Counted from the first letter of the stretch, positions 8,654 through 15,881 are shown. The stretch is 16,948 bases of DNA from Anaerolineae bacterium (GCA_003484265.1 DNDO01000074.1:2488-19435), one strand, 5' to 3'. Program-made: numbers and translations. Notes: a model not told the origin generated them from the sequence alone.

Positions 8654-8731
8654 GTCATTGCGAGGGCGTTAGCCCGAAGCAATCCCCTTATTAATGGGGG
8701 ATCGTTTCGTCGTATCACTCCACGCAATGAC
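8654..8731. repeat. 78-bp palindromic repeat element overlapping the 3' end of purB
   Basis: The element is bounded by a perfect 9-bp inverted repeat (GTCATTGCG at 8654-8662, CGCAATGAC at 8723-8731). Inside are two more hairpins: ATCCCC/GGGGAT (8682-8687, 8697-8702) and GGGC/GCCC (8664-8667, 8672-8675). As RNA it could fold into a multi-arm, cloverleaf-like shape. The flavour GTCATTGCGAGG...CGAAGCAATCCCC resembles dispersed REP-like palindromes I recall from several bacterial genomes, but the copy number in this genome cannot be seen from one window. It encodes the final 20 residues and stop codon of PurB and ends just before the purA ribosome-binding site. Confidence 0.75.
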
Positions 8732-10036
8732 GTTATCTGTGATCTGAATCGCAACTCCGATATATTTCTCTGGCGACAGGCTCATCAGCTTCTCACGCGT
8801 CATCTCATCGACATCAAGCGCCTCAACCCAAAGCCGATAACTGTTACTGTCCAATTGAACGCCCTTCATCTGCGACCTAAGTGACTCGTAGGCGTCGCTC
8901 CGCCCAGCTGCGCGCAATATCGTCTGCGCGCCCTCGCTGACAACTTCCCAGTGCGCGTTCAGTTCTGATTTGATTTTTACTTCATCCGCATCCACCCGAG
9001 ACATGCCGCGCGTGACATTGATCCATGCGAGTAATGTATGTCCTACCGCAGAGCCAAATGTTCTGCGGACAGTGGAATCTGACAAGTCTCTTTGCAAACG
9101 TGAGACAGGTAACTTTTGTGCGTAGTGTGTAAAAAGCGCATTTGCCACCCCAAGATTTCCCTCTGCGTTTTCGAAGTGGATCGGATTCACCTTCTGCGGC
9201 ATCGTGGATGACCCCACTTCGCCCTCGACGACTTTTTGCTTAAGTAATCCGTCGCTGATATATCGCCACATGTCCTGCGCGAAATCGATCAAGATGGAAT
9301 TTGTAAGCTGGATCGCTTGAAAAAATCTTATCCAATTATCGTAGGGAAGGATTTGCGACGTTACAAGATTGGGTTCCAAGCCAAAACCTTCGACGTAATC
9401 TTTGCTGAAAGATTCCCAATCAACGTTTGGATAGGCAGCGTAAAGCGCGTTAAAGTTTCCGACTGCGCCTGTCAGCTTGGCTTCAAATTTGTGTGATGTA
9501 ATTTCGTCTCGGCATTTCATTAAACGGGCAAGATAAACAGCGTACTCTTTTCCCAAGGTTGTCGGCACGGCAGGCTGGCCATGGGTTCGCGCGAGAAGGG
9601 GTACGGTGCGATGTCGTTTCGCGAAATCGTGTAGGGATGTGATGATGCTGTCTAATGCGGGGAGCAAAACTTGATCGCGAGAGTCCTTCAATGCAATAGA
9701 CTGCGCGATGTTGTTGATATCTTCGGATGTTAAGCCAAAATGAATCCATTGATGTAATTCTTTAGGGAGTTTATCTCTTAAATAGTATTCAATCGCTTTA
9801 ACATCATGCCGCGTTGTCTTTTCGTATTCTTGAATTTTGAACGCATCTTCGTCTGAGAAGATATCAAGGGAGATATTGGGAGGTGCGCAAATACCCGTTT
9901 TGGAAAGAGCAGTTAGATAGTCCAGTTCGAGGCGCGTGCGGGTTTTAAGATAAGCAAATTCGGAAAAGAAATCCCGCAGGGGCGATGTCTCTTTATTGTA
10001 ACGTCCATCTAAGGGGGAAAGGGCATGAAGACTCAT
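8669..10036 (-). CDS. purB: Adenylosuccinate lyase, with a repeat-derived C-terminal tail
   Basis: PurB cleaves adenylosuccinate to AMP and SAICAR to AICAR, releasing fumarate. It is a cytosolic homotetramer of the fumarase/aspartase superfamily. Numbering from the ATG at 10036 (455 residues), the catalytic His is His152 in ARTHGQP. The mobile signature loop is GSSTMPQKVNP (275-285), with the catalytic serine. The overall pattern resembles the E. coli-type enzyme. A longer reading frame begins with TTG at 10042, but the ATG is preferred. No Shine-Dalgarno is present, and a TATAAT lies just upstream. The natural end should fall near YIGVAIQITDNV; residues 436-455 (VIAWSDTTKRS...) are encoded by the palindromic repeat at 8654-8731 and look foreign to the family. 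It lies upstream of purA in the same direction. Confidence 0.96.
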   Translation of the reverse strand: MSLHALSPLDGRYNKETSPLRDFFSEFAYLKTRTRLELDYLTALSKTGICAPPNISLDIFSDEDAFKIQEYEKTTRHDVKAIEYYLRDKLPKELHQWIHFGLTSEDINNIAQSIALKDSRDQVLLPALDSIITSLHDFAKRHRTVPLLARTHGQPAVPTTLGKEYAVYLARLMKCRDEITSHKFEAKLTGAVGNFNALYAAYPNVDWESFSKDYVEGFGLEPNLVTSQILPYDNWIRFFQAIQLTNSILIDFAQDMWRYISDGLLKQKVVEGEVGSSTMPQKVNPIHFENAEGNLGVANALFTHYAQKLPVSRLQRDLSDSTVRRTFGSAVGHTLLAWINVTRGMSRVDADEVKIKSELNAHWEVVSEGAQTILRAAGRSDAYESLRSQMKGVQLDSNSYRLWVEALDVDEMTREKLMSLSPEKYIGVAIQITDNVIAWSDTTKRSPINKGIASG

Positions 10037-10044
10037 TATCAAGC

Positions 10045-10052
10045 ATTATAAT
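10045..10052. promoter_or_regulatory. Palindromic ATTATAAT: shared -10 for divergent purB and guaB
   Basis: The 8-bp palindrome ATTATAAT contains TATAAT on the plus strand (10047-10052) and on the minus strand (10050-10045). Plus-strand transcription would start near 10059, leaving about 20 bases with GAGGAG before the guaB ATG. Minus-strand transcription would start near 10038, next to the purB ATG at 10036. No good -35 hexamer is visible on either side. The whole purB-guaB gap is only 43 bases. Confidence 0.5.
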
Positions 10053-10079
10053 TCGAGCGACCCGAAACGAGGAGCGAAT

Positions 10080-11519
10080 ATGAAAATTTTGCCCGATGTG
10101 GCTTTGACATACGACGACGTTTTATTGGTGCCGCAATATTCAGATGTGGATTCGCGGCGCAGGCTTTCGACAAAAAGCTGGCTGACGAAAAAGATCGCTT
10201 TGCAATCGCCTATTGTGTCAGCGAACATGGATGTCGTGACCGAAAGCGAAATGGCAATTGCGATGGCACGGGAAGGGGGGATCGGAATCATTCATCGCTT
10301 TATGACGATTGCCGAGCAGGCGCGTCAGATCGAGAAGGTGAAGAAAGCCGAATCTTTTGTTGTGGATAACCCCATCACGATGACTGATAAAAACACTGTC
10401 GGTGATGTAAAGCGGGTGGTGGACGAGACAGGCACAGGCGGTATTTTGATTTTGGACGAGAATGAGAAGTTGGTCGGTATAGTCTCCACGCGCGACTTGT
10501 TATTTGAGACGTACGATGAAAAATTAGTTACAGAGATCATGACGCGCAATGTGCATAGCGCGGTGCCGAATACGTCTTTAAAGGATGCTGAAAGATTGTT
10601 GCATGAATTCCGTGTTGAGAAATTACCGCTTGTCGATAGAGATGGACGTGTTGCGGGATTGATCACATTGAAGGATATTATGAAGATCACCCAATATCCG
10701 CTGGCGACGAAGGATGCAAAGGGACGATTGGCTGTCGGCGCGGCAGTGGGTGTGCGTGATAAGGAAGTACGCCGCGTGGAAGCGGCATTGCAAGCAGGAG
10801 CGGATTGTATCGTAGTGGACATTGCTCACGGCGATTCGCACTTGGAAGTTGAGATGATCAAAAACATCCGCAGGCATTTCCCCGACGCGCAGATCATCGG
10901 CGGAAACGTAGCGACCCGCGATGGCACCATACAGTTGTTGGATGCGGGCGTTGATGCAGTGAAAGTTGGCGTTGGACCGGGCTCAATCTGCGTAACACGT
11001 CAAGTGGCAGGTTCAGGTGTTCCGCAAGTGACAGCCATTATTGATTGCTCGGAGGCGGCGCGCAAATCGGGTATCCCGATCATTGCAGATGGTGGTATCC
11101 GATTCCCTGGAGATGTGGCGAAGGCAATTGCGGCTGGAGCACAAACGGTGATGATCGGCTCCATGCTGGCAGGCACGGATGAAAGCCCCGGTCTTGTGAT
11201 GACTCGAAAGGGTCATCGTTATAAAGCATCGCGCGGCATGGCGTCGTTGACAGCCAATATTGAGAGAAACAAACGCGAAGGCAATGACCTGACTCGTGAA
11301 GAAGTCGAAGATTATGTCGCAGAGGGTGTTGAAGCGGCTGTGCCCTATCGCGGAAAGGTGCGTGAAGTACTGACGCAATTGGTGGGTGGATTACAATCGG
11401 GGATGAGTTATAGCGGTGCACACACAATTGAAGAATTTCAACAAAAGGCGATCTTTGTGCGGATGACTGGTGCGGGACTGCGCGAGTCTGGTCCGCATGA
11501 TGTGGAAGTACTAGGATAA
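10080..11519 (+). CDS. guaB: IMP dehydrogenase / GMP reductase family protein with CBS pair (annotated as GuaB)
   Basis: The family uses an active-site Cys to oxidise IMP to XMP (GuaB) or reduce GMP to IMP (GMP reductase). The 479-residue protein has the usual order. The barrel starts with LTYDDVLLVPQYS (9-21), two CBS domains follow at about 95-205, the catalytic loop GVGPGSICVTR contains Cys304 (the common form is SICTTR), and the phosphate site is ADGGIRFPGD. The region that should hold the flap (about 388-420) lacks the Arg-Tyr dyad found in typical IMP dehydrogenases (SSxRYFQ in E. coli), and YRGMGS is changed to SRGMAS. It could therefore be a variant IMP dehydrogenase or a CBS-containing GMP reductase like actinobacterial GuaB1. 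The ATG has GAGGAG 5 bases upstream. It is divergent from purB and 30 bases before an aminotransferase gene. Confidence 0.85.
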   Translation: MKILPDVALTYDDVLLVPQYSDVDSRRRLSTKSWLTKKIALQSPIVSANMDVVTESEMAIAMAREGGIGIIHRFMTIAEQARQIEKVKKAESFVVDNPITMTDKNTVGDVKRVVDETGTGGILILDENEKLVGIVSTRDLLFETYDEKLVTEIMTRNVHSAVPNTSLKDAERLLHEFRVEKLPLVDRDGRVAGLITLKDIMKITQYPLATKDAKGRLAVGAAVGVRDKEVRRVEAALQAGADCIVVDIAHGDSHLEVEMIKNIRRHFPDAQIIGGNVATRDGTIQLLDAGVDAVKVGVGPGSICVTRQVAGSGVPQVTAIIDCSEAARKSGIPIIADGGIRFPGDVAKAIAAGAQTVMIGSMLAGTDESPGLVMTRKGHRYKASRGMASLTANIERNKREGNDLTREEVEDYVAEGVEAAVPYRGKVREVLTQLVGGLQSGMSYSGAHTIEEFQQKAIFVRMTGAGLRESGPHDVEVLG

Positions 11520-11549
11520 ATACGCTTAAAACTGGCTAATGGAGAAACA

Positions 11550-12887
11550 ATGACAAAAAAAGATTACGAATCCTGGGTCGAGAAAGACAAAAAACAATTA
11601 CATCCTACGTACCATCCGAAATCGCACGTAGATCCATTGGTGATTGAGCGAGGGGAGGGTGTCTGGTTGTATACCGCCGACGGGCAAAAGATTCTTGATG
11701 GCATGGCGGGGCTTTGGAATGTCAACGCAGGATATGGACGTGAGGAACTTGCCAAAGCCGCATATGACCAGATGAAGGAGCTGGCGTTCACCTCCAATTT
11801 TTCCGGGATGACGAATCTTCCTTCCACGCTTCTTGCTGACAGGTTGGCTGGCTTCGCCTACGAGGGACTTAATACCACCTTCTTCACTTCTGGTGGTTCA
11901 GAGTCAAATGATTCTGCTTTCAAGACCGCTCGTTATTACTGGAAAAGAAAAGGCAAGCCAGGGAAATATAAAGTCATTGCTCGTAAAGGCGCATATCACG
12001 GTGTAACACTTGCAACGACATTCGCGACGGGACTCGAAAAATATCACACAATGTTTGGTCCCGCGCCAGAAGGATTTGTCCACATCCCTGCACCGAATCC
12101 GTATCGCTATGAAGGGCAGTTGAAAAATGGCGAGACAATCGGTCAAGCGGCTGCGCGTGAATTGGAAGAAGCGATCCTGCGCGAAGGAGCTGACACAGTG
12201 GCAGCATTTATCGCTGAGCCTGTCATGGGCGTGGGCGGCGTGATCGTCCCACCCGACGACTACTTCCCTCTAATACGGTCTGTTTGTGATAAACATGAAA
12301 TCCTTTTTATTGCGGATGAAGTCATCACAGGATTTGGCCGCACAGGCGAGTGGTTCGCTCTCAAGCATTGGAACGTCAAACCAGACATCCTTGCATTCGC
12401 CAAGGCAATCACAAGCGGTTATGCCCAATTGGGAGGTATCCAACTCTCAGACGAGATCCGCGAGACGATGGAGTCGGCAGCAGAGTCTGAAGCGTATATG
12501 CATGGCTTCACATATTCAGGACACGCCATGGCATGCGCAGTGGGATTGAAAAATCTCGAGATTATGGAAGCTGAAGGTTATCCGAAGCGTGCCAAGGAGC
12601 TGGGAAGCCGTTTGCTCGATGGATTGAAATCGCTCGAAGAATTTTCCTTCGTTGGTAATGTGCGTGGACTCGGTTTGGTATGTGGTGTAGAGATTGTTTC
12701 CGATAAAGACTCGAAAACAGCCGACCCTGCAATGGCAATGAAAGTTTTCAAAGCCGCGCAACAACACGGACTACGGTCGCGTCCGTTGGGTAACGTTCTG
12801 GCATTCTCGCCTCCGCTCTCGATCAACGAAGAAGAAGTCGACGAGATCGTGAAGAGACTTGGCGCGGCAATGGATAGTGTTGTGTAA
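11550..12887 (+). CDS. Class III PLP-dependent aminotransferase (omega-amino acid:pyruvate type)
   Basis: The 445-residue fold-type I enzyme moves an amino group from an omega-amino acid or amine (beta-alanine, putrescine and GABA are typical substrates of this group) to pyruvate or another oxoacid in the cytosol. Visible sites are GLWNVNAGYG near residue 54, the PLP phosphate loop SGGSESN (114-120), the ring-stacking Tyr149 in AYHG, Asp256 in IADEVITGFGRTG for the PLP nitrogen, and Lys285 in FAKAITSGY as the Schiff-base lysine. All key residues are present and the length is normal. The ATG has GGAGA 4-5 bases upstream. It follows guaB by 30 bases and precedes the MoeA fusion by 3 bases, so co-transcription is likely. 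The exact substrate cannot be deduced. Confidence 0.92.
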   Translation: MTKKDYESWVEKDKKQLHPTYHPKSHVDPLVIERGEGVWLYTADGQKILDGMAGLWNVNAGYGREELAKAAYDQMKELAFTSNFSGMTNLPSTLLADRLAGFAYEGLNTTFFTSGGSESNDSAFKTARYYWKRKGKPGKYKVIARKGAYHGVTLATTFATGLEKYHTMFGPAPEGFVHIPAPNPYRYEGQLKNGETIGQAAARELEEAILREGADTVAAFIAEPVMGVGGVIVPPDDYFPLIRSVCDKHEILFIADEVITGFGRTGEWFALKHWNVKPDILAFAKAITSGYAQLGGIQLSDEIRETMESAAESEAYMHGFTYSGHAMACAVGLKNLEIMEAEGYPKRAKELGSRLLDGLKSLEEFSFVGNVRGLGLVCGVEIVSDKDSKTADPAMAMKVFKAAQQHGLRSRPLGNVLAFSPPLSINEEEVDEIVKRLGAAMDSVV

Positions 12888-12890
12888 TCT

Positions 12891-14936
12891 GTGGCAATAA
12901 AAGAATTTATGTCTGTCTACCTTCACGATATTCCTCTCGCACAGGCGCAGGCTCGATTAAAAGAAACGTTGCAAGGAGCTGATCTTTGGCGCGTGCTCGA
13001 ATCCGAATCAATCCCGCTTGATGAAAACGCCCTTGGCCGTGTCACCTCCAAACCAATCTGGGCAAGGACGTCGTCGCCGCATTACCACGCCTCCGCGATG
13101 GACGGATTTGCTGTCCGTGCGATTACGACCAATGATGCGATGCCTTCCACCCCGATCACGCTTCAAATCGGATCCGAAGCCGAATATGTGGATACAGGAG
13201 ACCCATTGCCAGACTGGGCGAATGCGGTCATTCCCATCGAGAATGTCGAATCGCTCGACGGAAATGGAAAAATTACAGAAGCCATCCGCCAGCCCTCAGC
13301 GGTCAGAATTCGTGCGTCCGTCGCGCCGTGGAGTCACATCCGCCCGCTGGGAGAGGACATCGTCGCAACACAACTGGTTTTACCCGCTGGGCATATCCTC
13401 CGCCCTGTAGATTTGGGCGCCATTGCCGCGGCAGGGCATCAGGAAATAATCGTAGCAAGAAAACCCAAAGTTGCCATCCTTCCAACAGGGACAGAGCTCG
13501 TTCCCATTGGAAGCCTACTCAAAGCGGGAGATATTCTCGAATACAACTCACTTGTCATGGCAGCACAAGTCAAAGCGATGGGCGGCGAACCGACTCGCTA
13601 TCCGATTACAAAAGATGACTTTGATCTGATTTGCGAACGTGCGCAGGAAGCCGGACAAGATCACGATTTGGTACTACTCAATGCCGGGTCGTCAGCAGGC
13701 AAGGAGGATTTCTCAGCGAAGGTTGTTGAGAAGTTAGGGACTCTCCTTGTGCATGGAGTGGCGGTTAGACCCGGCCATCCTGTAATCCTTGGAATGATCG
13801 ACCGCCGGCCGCTGATAGGAAAACACCCTCACCCAAAGCCTTTCCCGAAGGATAAGGAAGAATCAGCCAGCGGTCTGTCGTCTTCCGTTCCGATTGTCGG
13901 CGTTCCCGGCTACCCAGTCTCTGCGGCGCTTACGATGGATATATTCGTTGAGCCCATGATGGCGAAATGGCTTGGCCGCAGACCCAATGAACACCCCATA
14001 GAAACTGCAACGCTAACACGCAAGATCGTCTCGCCGGCAGGTGACGATGACTTCGTCCGCGTGGCTGCAGGGAAAGTGGGTGAGAAACTTCTTGCCGCGC
14101 CATTATCGCGTGGAGCGGGAGTCATCACATCGCTGGTGCAGGCGGATGGTCTCGCGCTCATCCCGAGAGGTACACAAGGCATGGAAGCGGGTGATAAGGT
14201 ACAGGTCCGGTTGTATCGAAGTAGAGCCGAAATCGAAAAGACAATTCTTGCCATCGGGTCACATGACCTAACGCTTGATCTGATGGCGCAATTCCTTGCT
14301 GAACAAAATAGAAGGCTTGCCTCTGCCAATGTCGGGTCGCAAGCAGGGTTGGTTGCTTTGCGGCGCGGCGAAGCGCATTTTGCAGGATCGCATTTGCTAA
14401 ATCCCGAAACGGGTGAATACAATATTTCATATATCCGCCAATATATGCCGAATATACCCGTCCGGGTCATAGCGTTGGTGATGCGCGATCAGGGATTAAT
14501 CGTAAGGAGGGGAAACCCAAAAAAAATCAAAAGTCTGGAAGACTTGAGCAATGCAAGTATTCAGTTTGTCAACAGGCAGCGCGGTGCTGGCACCCGCGTC
14601 CTATTGGATTATCATTTGAATATATTAAAAATACCCCAGGGTTCTATTGAGGGTTATCAGCAGGAAGAGTATACTCATCTCGGCGTTGCGGCGTCTGTGG
14701 CGTCGGGTCGTGCAGACGCCGGGCTTGGAATTGCCGCTGCGGCAGAAGCGCTCGAACTGGATTTCATACCATTGTTTCAGGAGCGCTACGACATCGTGAT
14801 TCCCAAACAACATGCGGGCGACGAACTGCTTGCGCCTCTTTTCGGACTTTTGGCTGATCCGTCATTTCGATCAGCCGTATCTCAATTGACAGGGTACGAC
14901 GTGTCCGTGATGGGCACAATAATTTTGGAGGATTAA
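12891..14936 (+). CDS. moeA: MoeA (molybdopterin molybdotransferase) fused to a PBP-like C-terminal domain
   Basis: MoeA inserts molybdate into adenylylated molybdopterin, the last common step of Moco synthesis. Domains in the 681-residue protein are MoeA_N (about 8-180, with SAMDGFAV at 68-75), the MoCF-binding domain (about 190-360, ILPTGTEL 196-203, GSSAGKEDF 266-274, RPGHPVILG 293-301, GVPGYPVSA 337-345), MoeA_C (about 370-445), and a PBP_like domain (PF12727-type, about 450-675), whose ligand in such fusions is not settled. The GSSAGKEDF loop departs from the usual GGVSVG(D/E). Residues 310-331 (KHPHPKPFPK...) are an insertion that looks repeat-derived. The frame opens at a GTG three bases after the aminotransferase stop; an ATG at 12909 (MSVYLHDIPL) is an equally good start. 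Neither has a clear Shine-Dalgarno. The stop touches the next gene. Confidence 0.9.
   Translation: MAIKEFMSVYLHDIPLAQAQARLKETLQGADLWRVLESESIPLDENALGRVTSKPIWARTSSPHYHASAMDGFAVRAITTNDAMPSTPITLQIGSEAEYVDTGDPLPDWANAVIPIENVESLDGNGKITEAIRQPSAVRIRASVAPWSHIRPLGEDIVATQLVLPAGHILRPVDLGAIAAAGHQEIIVARKPKVAILPTGTELVPIGSLLKAGDILEYNSLVMAAQVKAMGGEPTRYPITKDDFDLICERAQEAGQDHDLVLLNAGSSAGKEDFSAKVVEKLGTLLVHGVAVRPGHPVILGMIDRRPLIGKHPHPKPFPKDKEESASGLSSSVPIVGVPGYPVSAALTMDIFVEPMMAKWLGRRPNEHPIETATLTRKIVSPAGDDDFVRVAAGKVGEKLLAAPLSRGAGVITSLVQADGLALIPRGTQGMEAGDKVQVRLYRSRAEIEKTILAIGSHDLTLDLMAQFLAEQNRRLASANVGSQAGLVALRRGEAHFAGSHLLNPETGEYNISYIRQYMPNIPVRVIALVMRDQGLIVRRGNPKKIKSLEDLSNASIQFVNRQRGAGTRVLLDYHLNILKIPQGSIEGYQQEEYTHLGVAASVASGRADAGLGIAAAAEALELDFIPLFQERYDIVIPKQHAGDELLAPLFGLLADPSFRSAVSQLTGYDVSVMGTIILED
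13818..13881. repeat. Degenerate palindromic repeat-like insertion inside moeA
   Basis: This segment splits the usual continuity between PVILGMIDRRPLIG and VPIVGVPGYPVSA. It contains CACCCTCACCC and an imperfect hairpin CCTTTCC-CGAA-GGATAAGG (7 pairs, one bulged T). It resembles worn copies of C-rich CCCTCACCCC...CTCTCCC-type dispersed repeats that I recall from other bacterial genomes. The reading frame is kept, adding about 22 residues. No second copy in the window supports this, so the call is tentative. Confidence 0.45.
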
Positions 14937-15308
14937 ATGAGCGAAGGATTGATCATAGACGACAATCGCCAGACAGCGGACGCGTTGAATCAAATGTTGG
15001 GTGTTCTGGGATTCAAGTCAAGGACTGCCTATGGATCGAGCGCCGCAATGGCAGTATTGGGGACGGGTTTCACGCCTCAATTCATCTGCCTTGATATCAA
15101 CATGCCTGGCGTGGATGGAACGGAAGTGCTTGCCTATTTGCGCCGCGAACCGCGCCTGATGAATATTTCCGTGATCGTTATCACGTCTGACGACCAGCCC
15201 GAAACGCGTGATAAGGTGATGAAACTCGGTGCAACCGCGATGATCATTAAGCCTGCCACGATTGATTCGCTCGAAAGCGCACTGAAGGTTTCAAAGTTGA
15301 TGACGTAG
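14937..15308 (+). CDS. Single-domain response regulator (receiver only)
   Basis: The 123-residue CheY-like receiver has no output domain. The acidic pair Asp8-Asp9 (IIDDN), the phospho-acceptor Asp53 in CLDINMPGVDG, Thr83 in VIVITSDD and Lys105 in IIKPA are all present, so it should be phosphorylated by a histidine kinase. No kinase gene is nearby. The ATG directly follows the TAA of the MoeA fusion (TAAATG), and its Shine-Dalgarno GGAGG lies inside the end of that gene, so the two are translationally coupled or at least co-expressed. A hairpin terminator follows within 25 bases. With no effector it probably acts by protein contact or as a phosphate relay; the target is unknown. Confidence 0.93.
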   Translation: MSEGLIIDDNRQTADALNQMLGVLGFKSRTAYGSSAAMAVLGTGFTPQFICLDINMPGVDGTEVLAYLRREPRLMNISVIVITSDDQPETRDKVMKLGATAMIIKPATIDSLESALKVSKLMT

Positions 15309-15332
15309 GATTATTCTATTGCCAAAAAACAG

Positions 15333-15362
15333 CCGTCGCTTCTAATGCGACGGTTATTATTG
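15333..15362 (+). terminator. Intrinsic terminator after the response regulator
   Basis: A perfect 7-bp G+C-rich stem (CCGTCGC 15333-15339, GCGACGG 15347-15353) with a 7-base loop is followed by TTATTATTG. It lies 24 bases after the stop codon and marks the probable end of the guaB-aminotransferase-moeA-regulator transcript. Its T-rich tail overlaps the -35 of the next promoter. Confidence 0.75.
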
Positions 15363-15387
15363 TCATCTCAAAGGGCGGGGGTATAAT
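15360..15387 (+). promoter_or_regulatory. Sigma-70-type promoter for the peroxiredoxin gene
   Basis: TTGTCA (15360-15365, one mismatch to TTGACA), a 16-base spacer and a perfect TATAAT (15382-15387) are well placed. Transcription would start near 15394, giving a leader of about 17 bases before the ATG at 15411. Confidence 0.75.
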
Positions 15388-15410
15388 AGTAAAAATATTA
15401 AGGATATTGA

Positions 15411-15881
15411 ATGCCGATCTCTTCTGGAATCCCGGCCCCTGAATTTGAATTGTATGACGACACGAATACCCTCCGCAAATTCTCTGATTATCGCGGTCGC
15501 AATGTTGTTTTGTATTTTTATCCGAAAGACGATACGCCGGGCTGTGTAAAAGAAGCTTGTAACTTTCGTGATGATTATTCTGCGTACGAAAGGGCAAATA
15601 TCGTCATTCTCGGCGTTAGTCCGGATAACGCCGAGTCACATGTGAAGTTCAAGAAAAAATTCGGTCTCCCATTTCCGCTGCTAGTGGACGAGGGACATAA
15701 AATTTGTGAAGCATACGGCGCATGGGGACCGAAGAAGTTCATGGGCAAATCGTATGAGGGAGTCTTGCGCACGACCTTTCTCATAGACGAAAAAGGGAAT
15801 ATCGTGAATGTGTTCGAGAACGTGCGCCCCGCAGATCACAGCGCGGAAGTGTTGTCAGCGTTAGGTCTGCCGGTGAAATAG
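15411..15881 (+). CDS. bcp: Thioredoxin-dependent peroxiredoxin, Bcp/PrxQ family
   Basis: Bcp reduces hydrogen peroxide and organic hydroperoxides in the cytosol, taking electrons from thioredoxin. The 156-residue length is standard. The peroxidatic Cys45 in TPGCVKEAC and the resolving Cys50 five residues on define the atypical two-Cys PrxQ type. The preceding LYFYPKDDTPGC and the later GVLRTTFLID (conserved Arg) complete the active site. The ATG has AAGGA about 7 bases upstream and its own promoter, so it is transcribed apart from the preceding genes. The 147-base gap downstream holds the next gene's promoter. Confidence 0.96.
   Translation: MPISSGIPAPEFELYDDTNTLRKFSDYRGRNVVLYFYPKDDTPGCVKEACNFRDDYSAYERANIVILGVSPDNAESHVKFKKKFGLPFPLLVDEGHKICEAYGAWGPKKFMGKSYEGVLRTTFLIDEKGNIVNVFENVRPADHSAEVLSALGLPVK

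Noticed and set aside
10037..10042. TTG at 10042 as the purB start
   Set aside because: The ATG two codons later matches the usual PurB N-terminus and lies at the predicted transcript start.
13910..14470. 186-codon minus-strand frame opposite moeA
   Set aside because: It is antisense to conserved MoeA_C and PBP-like sequence, with many Cys, Arg and Ser residues typical of shadow frames.
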